The translations under genes and the position numbers were made by a program. From the NCBI GenBank assembly GCA_027924585.1, contig BSBM01000602.1:11407501-11471500 (forward strand): 64,000 nt of DNA, in the 5' to 3' direction. Position 1 is the stretch's first letter. Each line of letters opens with the position of its first letter. Shown here in pieces: positions 11,800 to 22,364 of the stretch. The DNA is from Larix kaempferi. Its lineage: Eukaryota > Streptophyta > Pinopsida > Pinales > Pinaceae. Below the pieces are notes generated by a model that was not told the DNA's origin, ran no database searches, and saw only the letters and a list, made by a program, of their open reading frames with translations.

Positions 11800-12132
11800 T
11801 TAGTCTTCTAAAACTTGATTCACCCTTTCTGTCTGTCCATCCGTTTGTGGATGAAATGCTGTGCTGAAATTTAAGGTTGTATTCAACCCTTTAAACAAAT
11901 ATCTCCAAAAGTTTCCAGTAAATTTAGAGTCACGGTCTGAAATTATAACTTTTGGAATACCATTTAGTCGAAAAATCTGTTTCATGAAGATTTCTGCAAT
12001 GTCAAGAGCCTTATGAGTAGTCTTCACACGTATAAAGTGTGTTGCTTTGCTCAGTTTGTCTACTACCACCATGATAGAGTCATTTTGTTTCTGATTTTTG
12101 GGTAGTCTATTAATAAAGTCTATGCTTATCAC
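11800..12132 (-). pseudogene. Gypsy integrase core (block 1)
   Basis: DDE integrase catalytic core. Visible are SIDFINRLPKNQ (first Asp), IISDRDSKFTGNFW (second Asp), and HPQTDGQTERVNQ with the third catalytic residue, Glu (codon at 11827-11829). The frame is cut at both ends by stops: one at VLED*LR near 11798, shared by both blocks, and one just before the core at about 12133. All three catalytic positions are intact here, unlike the other copy. Confidence 0.8.
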
Positions 12133-12333
12133 TTACCATTTCCAACTTGGTATAGGTAATGGATGTAATAATCCGACAGGATGTTGGTGTTCAATTTTCA
12201 CTTTTTGACAATCCAAACATTTAGCTATGTACTCCACTACTTCATCTTTTATTTTGGGCCAATAGTATTCTTTGATGAGCATAGTAATGGTCTTCTGATA
12301 ACCTGGATGACCAGAGTAATGGCTTTTGTGCAT
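12133..12333 (-). pseudogene. Gypsy integrase zinc-binding domain
   Basis: N-terminal HHCC domain of integrase: HYSGHPGYQKT, YYWPKIKDEVVEYIAKC, then CLDCQKVK. It is followed by LLHPLPIPSWKW, the linker usually found before the catalytic core. A stop follows in frame, so it is separated from the core only by point mutations. Confidence 0.8.
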
Positions 12334-12972
12334 CTAATTTAAAATCAGAATTTTCATTTCTTGTATGTTAGGTACATACAATCTGTTTTCATATAGCAAA
12401 AGTCCATTTTCCTTCAATCTGTAATCTACCATAGAATTTTTAGAACTGTTGTTTGCTGTCTTTTCCTTTAATTTTCTGTATTCTTCATTCGTTTCACTCT
12501 TTTCAAGGATCTGATTTTTTAAATCTGTTGAGTAAGTACTGATGGCTGAAATAAAATTCAGTTTTGCTTTACAACTCAATGCATTTGCAACCTTGTTCTC
12601 TTTCCCTTTAATATGCTGAATTTCCAGATCATACTCACTTAAGAAAGTTAACCATCTAGCTTGTCTAGCATTCAGATTTGTCTGATCTAATAAATATTTT
12701 CTGCCAATAAGGTGGCGACGCCACATTTTTAAAGCATGAATTACTGCTAATAATTCTAAATCATAAGTAGAGTAATTCTTCTAATGTATTTTTAGCTTTC
12801 TTGATTCGTATGCCACTGCATGCCTTTCTTGTGTTAGGACTCCACCGAGTCCGTCATTACAAGCATCTGTGCAAACTATGAAATCTTTATTAGGATCTGC
12901 TATCCTCAGAATAGGTGCTGTAGTCAACAATTCCTTTAACTTCTTAAAACTGTCGAACATTTCTGATCCCAC
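12334..12972 (-). pseudogene. Gypsy RNase H domain, two fragments
   Basis: RNase H removes the RNA strand during reverse transcription. The first part (12781-12972) has FIVCTDACNDGLGGVL with the first catalytic Asp. The second part (12334-12726) has LNARQARWLTFLSEYDLEIQHIKGKENKVANALS, the conserved end of the domain and start of the connection to integrase. Stops or frame changes at about 12727-12780 separate them. The usual tDHksL motif appears as DQTNLN. Confidence 0.75.
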
Positions 12973-13940
12973 ACAAATTTCTTCCCTTTTTTCTGCAAGG
13001 AGGTTATGGGGTTGGTAATTCTCGAAAAACCCTCTATAAATTTTTTGTAATATCCAGTAATGCCCATAAATGATCTTACATCCGACACATCCTTAGGAAC
13101 CAGCCAATCATTAATGGCTTTTATCTAGTCGGGGTCTACCGAGATTCCTTCTTTAGAAATTATGTGTCCTAAATACTGAATTTTGTCCTTGTGAAAGTCA
13201 CACTTACTAAACTTAGCGTATAGTTGATGATCTCTCAGCACTTGTAAGATAATCCGTAGATGTTCATCATGCTCTTCTTTGCTTTTAGAATACACTAAAA
13301 TGTCATCTATAAACACCACTGCAAACTTATCTAAGTATTTGTGCAGAATATTGTTCATCAAACACATAAATACAACCGGGGCATTAGTCAAGGCAAATGG
13401 CATGACTACGAACTCGTAATGTCCATATCGAGTTCTGAAAGCTGTCTTAAAAATATGTTTTTCCTTAACCCGCACTTGATGATATCCTGACCTTAGATGA
13501 ATCTTTGAAAATATAGTTGCTCCACGTAGCCGATCAAATAGATCGTCTATGCAGGGAAATAGATACCGATTCTTGATTGTCATCTTATTAAGCTGGCGAT
13601 AATCTATGCACAGTCTTAGGGTTCCATCTTTCTTCTTAACAAATATAACAGGTGCTCCCCAAGGAGACACACTGGGTCTTATATAATTCTTATCAATCAA
13701 TTCCTTCAACTGTGATTTCAATTCATTTAATTCCAGTATATTCATTCTGTATGGAGCTTTAGAATTTGGAACTGCTCTTGGTATTAACTCGATGGTAAAA
13801 TCTAAATCTCTTTTAGGAGGTAATCCTGGAATCTCCTCAGGAAATACATCCTTGAAATCCTTTAGGACAGGTATGTCTTCTAATTTCAGTTTGTCCTCTT
13901 TACAAATAAACTCATCATTTACTACATTTATTGCAAACAA
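12973..13940 (-). pseudogene. Gypsy reverse transcriptase (block 1)
   Basis: The main ORF (13125-13940) covers most of a Ty3-gypsy reverse transcriptase. Motifs in order: [58 protein letters not shown], then [31 protein letters not shown] (usual Asp replaced by His in the first catalytic box), and FIDDILVYS with the paired Asp. MPFALTNAP replaces the usual MPFGLTNAP. It ends at a stop just after GHIISKEG (ISVDPD), then continues in degraded form to 12973. A shared stop at 13938-13940 separates it from protease. Confidence 0.85.
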
Positions 13941-14378
13941 CTAACATCCTTTCCTAACTGCCCTCTTAACTTGCATGGCTGAAATCTGTCTAAGGGTTAC
14001 CTTTCTTGGGATACCTTTTACTTCTACAGTTTTTCCTTCTTCATTTAAACATGTAAAACTTTTTTCATAACAGTTCATAATGACATGATGGGCTTCTAAC
14101 CAGTCCATTCCAATTATAATATCATAGGATCCTAAAGGTAAAACATTCAACTTGATTTGTGTCCTTAACTGATTCATGGATAAAGCACAACTTTCTATAA
14201 AATCTGATATTTTCCTCTTTGTTCCAGTTGCTAGTCCAACTAACAAAGATTTACTGAACTTTTTTGTTTTCAATTTAAGACTTTCCACAATATCTGGTGA
14301 TATATAACTTAAGCTAGCACCTGGGTCAATTAAAACAGTAACAGGATGATTTTGTAGCATACCTTCAATCTCTATCAT
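13941..14378 (-). pseudogene. Gypsy aspartic protease (block 1)
   Basis: Retroviral-type aspartic protease. VLIDPGASLSYIS holds the catalytic Asp (DPGAS rather than the common DSGA), and LGSYDIIIGMDWL is the conserved second motif. A TAA in the reading frame before the first methionine (near 14398) cuts it off from the upstream part. That stop is private to this block: the other copy reads SRQADHQ through the same site. Confidence 0.8.
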
Positions 14379-14690
14379 AGAGATTTGATGATCTGCTTAC
14401 CTGTTGTCAAGTGCTGCATTGATTCGGGGCATCTCTCTTGCCATGTCTCCAACAGTAGGTTCGATTCTGAATAGAGTGAATGTTGTTAGCTGTCCGCTTC
14501 CTCTTGGGACATTCTGATGTATAGTGAGGACCTTGACACTCGAAACATTTGATAAGTGCCTTTTGTTCATTGGTCCTGGTATTATTAGGAGCATTTCTAG
14601 GTGCTGTAGAATTCTGTTGTTGACTGTTTCTGAAATTATTTCCTTGAAAATTTTGATTATGATCCAAGAAAGTGTTTCTATATGTGGGAG
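14379..14690 (-). pseudogene. Gypsy gag end with CCHC knuckle (block 1)
   Basis: The end of gag: an Asn/Gln-rich stretch (FQGNNFRNSQQQN), then the zinc knuckle CFECQGPHYTSEC and basic PKRKR. The frame changes between the knuckle and the protease (about 14450-14475), because PRINAALDNR, normally just before protease, is in another frame. Left of FLDHNQ the gag reading is lost at about 14690. The capsid part and the other LTR with its primer-binding site are not seen, so the element is broken here. Confidence 0.75.
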
Positions 14691-15880
14691 GATTTCAGAT
14701 TTAGAAACTACTTTATGTATTCATGATCTTATGATGAGATCACATACTCCCTTGTCTGGGTCTAATGGCATGGAAGTATAAATTAGTTTAGGATAGGTGT
14801 CATGGTTGAATGTTTGGTATATTTCTATCCACTATTGACTAGTCTCTTTATCGATTATGCATTTGGTATCCACATAAATTCCTCCAGAAAGTATAACTAC
14901 ATCCTCTTCTATCTCATGCTCAAGAGATTCATCTCCCTCTAAACTTTTTTATAGTACTACCTCCTTTTGACTTTGTCATCTCTTGGGTGCCATTGTCAAC
15001 CTACATTTTCAAAAAAACCCATATGCATGAAACAATAGCTGCAATAACTGAAAGAATCATAAAGGTTATTTCCCTCCCTGGGTTGGATAGTTTCATTCCA
15101 GGATGAGGCTTCTATGAAAGCATCGTATTTTGCAACAAGATAAAAGATAATATAGGGGATGGTGATGTGTTTTTTTCTCATATAGAAAGGATAGACTCAC
15201 CAAAGAATATCCAACCATAGTCATTCATTTGCGATTGTTTTGAGAAACATTCTTCACCCTTTTTTTCCTATTTTTATCCCCAAACTATGAAATTTCAAGG
15301 AAATACTCCTTCGGTTGGGATCAAGAAAACAAATGCATTCACTAATGGGGTGTTGATCGATGGCATGTCTATCAAGCTAGCCAACAAGAAATTAAGAGTG
15401 GGGTTATCACCTAGCATGAGTTTTCTATTGAGCTCTCCATCATGAGAAACCCTATAAGTATAGCTTCCACCATCATGAAAAATGTTATCACACTTGGTTT
15501 TTAAAAATTGAAGGTAGGTCAATTTAATTATCCACCAACGAGACATTTACATGGTACCCGTTCATTTGTAGGTAGCTCCTGGTTAGGTATTCCCTTGGTT
15601 AATGCATACACGATTCGTCTTTGTTTTAATTTCCTTTACCATGAATTACCAAATCAAAAGCAATTAATGAAAAAATAATTTGCCTATGGTTTTATGGTCA
15701 ATATGTCGAGGTGGGTTGGGATGGATTCGACCTCGATCTTCCCAATTTAATCAATTACCCCACAGTTATTGTGTTAAGTATCATAGATTCGATTATGTGG
15801 GCCTCATTGGAAATAGTCAAAATTTTCTTTACTTTTTGGCATTAGATCATTACAATGCATTTTATTTATATGTTTGAAAT
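14691..15880 (-). other. Unrecognised, weakly coding-like region
   Basis: The minus strand holds an 83-residue open frame (15295-15546, MSRWWIIKLTYLQFLK, then SHDGELNRKLMLGDNPTLNF) that is kept in block 2 (49608-49859) with few changes, and broken frames on both sides. It may be a worn gag-like or unknown retroelement protein. I do not recognise a domain. There is no clear boundary to the gypsy gag at 14690. Confidence 0.3.
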
Positions 15881-15949
15881 ATCATCTCTAAGAGGGAAGC
15901 ACTCCCATGATGTGATTCAATAATCATATCATCTATTGGGAAGTCGAAG

Positions 15950-16720
15950 AGAGTAACAACATGTTGAGAGTATCACTATTGAGAATACGTATCAAAGATG
16001 CATTGTATTTGAAGTTGAGTTTTGTTAGGACTACGATAATGTATCATGAGTGGGGAAGTCATTGGTGAGCAAGAATGTGTCACAAGTGGGTAGGACTTCG
16101 GGGTTGCGACATGTCACTAAAGTGTGTGACCTTGAAGTCGTGATGTGTCATGTGGGAGAATGCTTCAGATTTGTGACACATTGTGGGTAGGAATGTCTTG
16201 GATGATGCAATGTGTCGTGGGTATCCATACTTTTCCTATTCATAACCAGTCACAGAGGAAAATTCCCTCGTGTATTTGACATTTCGTGAGAGAGCGATCT
16301 TTGGAGGATTTGGTACACCGTGAGAAAGAGTGTCTTGGGCGATGTGATGTATTATATCTGAAAATGTTTTGGAACTACAATGATGTATCACAAGAGTAGA
16401 TCCATATTGATGCTACAACATGTCCCAATTAAGCATGACTCGTAGTTGTTATATGTCACATGGGAGAATATTTCATCTACGTGACAAATCGCATGTGATG
16501 AATTCTTTCAAGGCTATGATATGCCTCGCAGGAAAATGCATTGGATGATGTGACATGTCACACATGGGAAAATATTTTTATGTGTGATGTGTCACATGGG
16601 TAAAAATTTGGATGGTGTGACATGTGAGAGTATATCACAAGGGGAAAGTCTCTCAAGGATGCGACCCTGCATCACGTCATGGAGAGATAGTTATCTGTGC
16701 AATGCACAACACATAATGGG
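15950..16720. repeat. Degenerate minisatellite, GTGTCACATGGGAGAAT-like
   Basis: Many imperfect units built around GATGTGTCACATGGGAGAAT and the complement-like GTGACACAT, spaced roughly 35-50 bases (for example near 16065, 16145, 16450, 16550, 16580). The units are too diverged for an exact count. The array is kept in block 2 at about 50265-51030 with scattered differences. Confidence 0.6.
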
Positions 16721-17844
16721 AAGTTAGGTTCAGTTGCAACATGATTGAGTGATTATCCCATAATTCAAAACAAGCGAACACTGAACATAAAAAAAGTGGA
16801 TTCAAAACAATTCTCTCTCAAGTAGAGCAAAACAAAGCTAGTGAGCCATAGAGATTATGAGGGATGAATGACCAATAAGACAAATTTTGAGAGGATGAGT
16901 CATGCAACCAAGGATGACGAGTAAAAATATTAGAAATAGAAATTAAGGACCTATGGATTTTCCTATGAGTAAATAAATTATGGGATGTTGTTACTTGCAC
17001 AACAAATGGATACACACAATTTCTTGAAAACCCATATCAAATAACAAAAATGTCAAACAATTAACAACAATGACAATCAATTAATAATGAATCATTTGAA
17101 AGAATATTTTAATAATAATTTAAAAATATCGATATAAACTCTTACTAACATAGGAATGCAAGGATAAGAAACAATTCAATAGTTCTTTATAATAATATAT
17201 TGTCCAAGTGCTTAGTTAGTGTAACCACACAATTGCCTATGATAATATATCCATTTCACACCCACCATATTATGGGTTTTATAGAATGAAATATTTGTCA
17301 ACAAACCCAAAAAAACCTATGTTTTTGGATTTCCTATGGTCTTCGTTATCCTAGGAACGACCAAAAAATATTTAGTCAAATATGATGTTTCGGGATTGCC
17401 TATGATATTTTAATTGAAAAAATGCACTTCATTGTTCCATTTCCACGTGTTATTCAACATTGTTTACAATGGAAATGGTGCTCTTAGGTTTTGTGTTTTT
17501 TACCTTGACTATATCTAAATGTAGGTTAGGTGTACCTTTTATTATTTTAATTTTTCTTGTATTATGGACAAATCTATATTTCGAAGATTGTCTTTGCTAG
17601 AATATTGTCTTTGCTAGAATATTGTCTTTGTTATTCTTGTATTAACCATTTACCCCTTATTTTGTTCCTATGTAAATAGAACAAGGGCTTCTCAACCCAC
17701 ATTTTCTAACTCATTCTCACTATGAAAGCAACATAATCATACATGTAATGAATAAGGCATTGTTAGTAGTAGTATTTTGTTTGTTGTTCTTTCAGACACA
17801 TTTTTCATGATTGCATCGAGAGAAGCGAGGTGCTCTACAACCCA
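16721..17844. other. AT-rich non-coding stretch
   Basis: No gene seen. Contains a short tandem repeat (TTGTCTTTGCTAGAATA units near 17590-17630) present once fewer in block 2 (51895-51925), which shifts the block offset from 34313 to about 34291. From 17660 to 17800 a TAAATAG, an AATAAGG and a TTCTTTCAG may be LTR or promoter remnants. Confidence 0.4.
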
Positions 17845-18150
17845 GTATGGGGGAGATGTTGTAACGTTTGTTTCTAACAAAATAATTAAAAAATAATAAT
17901 AAAAAATTAATGTCGGCTCATAAAATAAAAAATTATGGAAAGTATTTTAAAAAAATCCATGTTGGCTCATAAAATAAAATATTATGAAAAGTAATTAAAA
18001 ATTAGATGTTCGTTTATAAAATAAAAACTTAAAACTTAAGCCCGGATCTATCAATCAAGAGAGATCAAATTTCTTGAGTTTAAATTTAAAAAAGAAATAC
18101 ACCTCAATAAATTGGATCCCTCTCGGTGCTTGATAGATACGGGTTTAAGA
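17845..18150 (+). mobile_element. Possible LTR start with polypurine tract
   Basis: GTATGGGGGAGA (17845-17856) followed by TGTTGTAACGTTTG looks like a polypurine tract and the start of an LTR in plus orientation. No matching second LTR was found. Inside, AT-rich direct repeats built on GGCTCATAAAATAAA occur at about 17914 and 17955. Confidence 0.35.
18035..18149. repeat. Imperfect inverted repeat, about 40-bp arms
   Basis: The left arm (18035-18072, CTTAAGCCCGGATCTATCAA...) pairs with the right arm (18109-18149, ...TTGATAGATACGGGTTTAAG) with several mismatches, leaving a loop of about 36 bases. Also at 52330-52444 in block 2. Could be a fold-back element or transcript hairpin. Confidence 0.55.
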
Positions 18151-19228
18151 TGGATCTATGTTGGTCTAAACCATAAGTGGAGTTATTAGGCATTGCTCCA
18201 AAATAATCTAATCATTCATGAAATCAATTGTTTTGTCACATCATTAGTTATTCTCCACCTCATCATCTTAATATTGTAGATTTGTGTGAATAATACAAAA
18301 GGTAATGAATGAGTAAATGAATTTAAGGTAACAATTTGTGTGAATTATAAAGGTGAAATTAATACAATGTACATACCTGAAAGGGCCACTAATTGTACCC
18401 CATCCAAAATTTGTAGTTTAAATTTGGTAATATGAATCTAGGAGAGTCTAAGATATTTTCGTTTAGCCCATTCAAGCTTGAACTTATCAAGTCTCTCCTT
18501 CGAGGTAAAAATTTTCATTGGACCTCCACTATGATATTAGTCATGCATAAGCATCAGTGATGTAATACTTGGTAGTTAGGTTAACACATTATTAAGACCC
18601 ACTTAAATTATTTGTATAGTAAGAAATGTGTTAGGCCCCTTTGAGTATAGGGGAGACCAAATTCAATAAGTCAAACATCATCCCTCACACACACACATAT
18701 TGACTCCACACCCTACATACTCTTATATTCTTATATCTATCTTAAGTGTTGATTCCCAAAGTGGATCCTCTCGTCAAACAAAGGGGTCAATCATATATCT
18801 TTTGTTGGCATTATTGAATCTAAAGCTCAATTTTGTAATATATATATATTTTTATGGAAGAGCAGCACTAGGGCCTTTACATTTTCTTGATATCTATATA
18901 AAAGACTGTGTAGGAGTTATGTAGTGGAATAGAATACGAGATATGAAAAAGAGATTTGCATGCCTCTTATATAGCATTATTTTTATTATAAAAGAAGTTT
19001 CTTCAAGAACTTCCCAAATGTTTTAAAACATCTACATAATGTATTTTTTGTTCACTTTAAATAATAATTACAAATTTTATCTATGAAAAAAATATCTACT
19101 TGAGTCTTAAACTTGGAAGCTCTATCCAATGAGACACCCCTTAGGGCTATTCCAAGCAAATATGTTACTTGAATAAATATAAATTTAATGGTTAATATTT
19201 AAATATGCATACATGCAATTAGTATTAC
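18151..19228. other. AT-rich non-coding stretch
   Basis: No gene or clear element seen. A CA run (about 18688-18700) and a TA run (about 18838-18850, differing in length in block 2) are the only simple repeats. Confidence 0.4.
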
Positions 19229-19595
19229 ATGATATCTAGACACTGAAGTAATATGTATCAAAAACCCCTAAAATGTTTCATCTTCATAATTGTTTTGCCT
19301 TCACACATGTTTTCATTTTCATAATATTGCCTTCTTAGTTATTTTCATATAATTTTTTTTTATATAATAATGTCCATAGAAGTTAGAACCATAAAACAAT
19401 ATTGATCCAAAACTACAAGATGAAACATTTTAGGGGTTTTTGATACATATTATTTCAGTGTCTAGATATCATGTTTTGCCTTCACACATGTTTTCATTTT
19501 CATAATATTGCCTTCTTAGTTATTTTCAAATAATTTTTTTTATATAATAATGTCCATAGAAGTTAGAACCATAAAAAATATTGATCCAAAACTAC
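19229..19595. repeat. Inverted arms interleaved with a direct repeat
   Basis: A 55-bp arm at 19229-19283 (ATGATATCTAGACACTGAAG...) recurs inverted at 19418-19472 with one mismatch. Each arm is followed by the same roughly 125-bp segment in direct orientation (19291-19416 and 19472-19595, starting TGTTTTGCCTTCACACATG). The layout is arm, segment, inverted arm, segment. Block 2 keeps it, with arms at 53523-53577 and 53712-53766. Confidence 0.8.
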
Positions 19596-19840
19596 ATTTA
19601 ACAAAAGCTTTTTTATATAAAATTAAAATATCCAAATGAATTATGATTAACCTTTACTAAATTCATAATATTGTTTTCTTGCATATTTTCAAATATTTTT
19701 TTTCGAAGAGTTACATTTAACAAGAGTTATATATATATATATATCCAAAGCTGCATTTAACAAGAATTTTTTTACATAAAATTAAAATTTCCCATTAGAT
19801 CAGGGATAACCCTTACCAAATTCATAATTTAAATTAATAC
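19596..19840. repeat. Degenerate AT-rich tandem repeats
   Basis: Two to three worn units containing CATTTAACAA(G/A)A, TATAAAATTAAAAT and CC(T/A)TTAC(T/C)AAATTCATAAT, interrupted by a TA tract near 19730 that differs in length in block 2. Confidence 0.5.
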
Positions 19841-20314
19841 ATGGATGATGTGGTCGTTGGATGTGCAAATATGTAAAGTAAATTCAAAATGCAAGCTGTC
19901 AGCAAACGGTTGATCATAACAGATTACAATGATGCCATCAAACGGTTCAATTTGAAATGCACGTTGTCCGTAATCATTAAGAATCATAAGCGTTTGATCA
20001 TATAATAACAAACAATGCCATCCAACCATTCAATTCGAATCTCGAGTTGAATCAACGGTTGAACTTGAATTTCTTAAATAACGTTTCAATTTGAATTTCT
20101 TAACGAATACTCCTCCCTTGCCGTTAGGTGACAAAGCATTGGATAAAAAGCATCTTTTCAAGGGTCTCTTTCTCGTAATGTAATTGGTTCAACTTGAATT
20201 CTTAAAATAACATCTTGCCGTTGGATAAAAAGCATCTTTTCTAGGGTCTCTTTCTGGTAATGTAATTTAGAGTTGAGCGTTAAAGATTGGACGTGGAAGA
20301 ACACAGTGACAGCC
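19841..20314. promoter_or_regulatory. Upstream region of aquaporin fragment
   Basis: Non-coding. A short direct repeat (GGATAAAAAGCATCTTTTC then GGGTCTCTTTCT) at about 20140-20175 and 20220-20255 could be a small duplication in a promoter. No convincing TATA box was identified. Confidence 0.3.
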
Positions 20315-21608
20315 ATGGCGGGAGACTCTCGGAGGTCCATATCAGGGCTCTCCTTCAGCTGTAGTACCCAAAACAGCGTCCAACGTTATATTTGTAATGG
20401 ATTGTTCGGAAGTTTATACAGCCTGCGAGGTAGCTTGGGAATTTCTATCTTTCTGAGTTACGTAGGATTTATTACATCCCCAAGAACCTCTGGTAATGAT
20501 CTCTCAGCTTCTCTGATTGTAAATTCTCGCCATGATTCCTGATTTTTATGTTGGGATCAGTTTATTCTGAGTCTGATTATTGTTCAGCGTCGCATTATTT
20601 CATTTCCATCTATTGCTTTATGCTTTGATTGACCTAATAGACTATAATACTTTTATTTAGATTCCCTTCCTATCATGATCTCAACGAAATTGATTTCTGG
20701 TGGAGAAATGGACGCCGAGAGCGATTCAAATCAGCTACTGAGCATTTCTAGCCAAGAAATTGAAGAACAAGAGGATGGAAAAGTCAAGGAAGGTTCTCTA
20801 AATTCTATATTAGCACTGCCCCAGTGGCTGCATGGATTTTGTTTCTCCTACTCTCGTTCAAAAGGTATGCCTTCCGCTATTCCGTCTCAGTCTAGACTAT
20901 CATATATCAGAGATTATTAAGCTTTGAATATGAAAAAGAGAATCTCCATGGCAGAATTTCAATAGTTGTTTTTTTTAACTCTGGAAGCTTTGGATTCAGA
21001 ATAAAAAAACGCCAAGGTTAAATTTCAATGCCTGTCTTTTACCCTCTATATTTACTCTTTTGATACATTGAACATTCAGTAAAATAAGTGCATGCATTTT
21101 CACCAGAACAATGTTTTTATCAACAAATTATTTGTTAAACGGTGCTTACTGGTTTGGATTCAGGACCTTCATACTAACAGTTCAGTTCAAATCCAATTTT
21201 CTGTAGAATCCAATTATTTTGTGTTTAATATTAAAAATAAAAACCTCCCTCATCAACATGTGAACAAACGACCTCAATAAAATACTTCATCGGCTTATCT
21301 GTTAACTATGCAGTCTGATAACAGCAGACCTTAATAAAATACTTCATCGGCTTATCTGTTAACTATGCAGTCTGATAACAGCAGAGACCATTTCGACCTT
21401 TATTCTGGTTTTTGTAACATGCGGTTCCTCAGTAATGGATCACAGCAGTCGGCCTTTAATTTCAGAACTTGGGGGTTCTGTGGCTTTTGGTCTGATAGTG
21501 ACAGTCATGATATATTCTGTTGGCCACATTTCTGGAGCTCATATGAATCCTGCAGTTACCATTGCGTTTGCAACAGTCACTATAAGATTAACTTGTTTAG
21601 TAGAATGA
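20315..21608 (+). pseudogene. NIP-type aquaporin, first three exons (block 1)
   Basis: Fragment of a nodulin-26-like intrinsic protein, a plasma-membrane channel for water and small solutes. Exon 1 is 20315-20492 (donor GTAATG), exon 2 is 20661-20864 (acceptor TTTATTTAG, donor GTATGC), and exon 3 starts at 21382. Joined, the phases fit with no stop. Exon 2 gives an acidic tail (MDAESDSNQLLSISSQEIEE), the likely true start. Exon 3 gives [18 protein letters not shown] (helix 1), a second hydrophobic stretch, and the pore motif [17 protein letters not shown], with the first NPA box. After FATVT the match stops, no GT donor is clear, and TGA follows at 21606. The second half with the other NPA box was not found, so it cannot make a channel. 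Family is secure; subgroup is not. Confidence 0.75.
21272..21385. repeat. 57-bp tandem duplication spanning a splice acceptor
   Basis: Two units (21272-21328 and 21329-21385) duplicate the end of aquaporin intron 2, including the acceptor GATAACAG. Using the upstream acceptor would bring an in-frame TAA into the transcript; only the downstream one keeps the frame open. Present in block 2 with one or two differences. Confidence 0.75.
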
Positions 21609-21867
21609 CAATTTTCTAGGTCTGGGATAAGGAGCTTTCAGTTTTTTGTTTTTAATTACTCAGATCGCTTATTTTTTCCAGACCCACTGAAATCTTGAAT
21701 CTAAGGTTCTTGAGGTTCAATACTTCCTTGAAATGCTGTACATCACAGTAATAATGAATTGCCTTGAAATGCTGCACATCACAGTAATAATGATTGCCTT
21801 GAAATTATATTAATCTTTCTTTTATGACAAAAGATAATGGAAACCGAATTACGCTAATATGTTGCAG
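21609..21867. other. Intron-like AT-rich stretch
   Basis: Contains two copies of GAAATGCTG(T/C)(A/C)CATCACAGTAATAATGA-type sequence (about 21730-21800). Block 2 has an extra TCATATTTGGTATAC stretch at about 56020. The stretch ends in a TTGCAG acceptor. Confidence 0.4.
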
Positions 21868-21980
21868 ATTCCCTGAAATGTTGTATCCCTCGCAATTCCA
21901 ATGTAAATGTTGCTCTGCGTGGACAATGAGAATTTCGATCGAAAAGAAGCAGAGGCTAAGTACAAAAACTGTGTATCGAG
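21868..21980 (+). pseudogene. Exon-like module 1, unrecognised
   Basis: Bounded by TTGCAG and a GTTAGTG donor. The frame starting FPEMLYPSQFQ is open throughout, while a second frame reads NFDRKEAEAKYKNCVSR. Module 2 (22564-22697) is a diverged duplicate. It follows the aquaporin exons, and RFP is also the start of the loop after the first NPA helix in NIPs, but the rest does not match, so membership of the same gene is doubtful. Confidence 0.35.
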
Positions 21981-22364
21981 GTTAGTGATTTGTTATCTAC
22001 ATGTTCTGATTTGTGATTTGTTATCTACATGTTTTGATTTGTGATTTGTAATTAATATTTGTAATAACTTCTACATTTTCTGATTGAATAGTAATTTATA
22101 ATAATTTCATTGATTTCCACTAAAACCCTTTTCAATGATCATCCTAATCTTGTCTAATGTTCGATTTCCTTCATTACTAGATGGTAATCTCCTGAGTAAA
22201 TCCTAAATTTTGAATGAATCAATCAGGAAAATAGTTATAGTTTTTTACTGTAAGAAGTTTATATAGAACAATAATGTTCATGTTGTAATTCTTGCACAAC
22301 CTCTAATCAATGTTTCATACCCACGGAAATCTCATTCTAAGGTTCGTGATGTTCAATATTCCCT

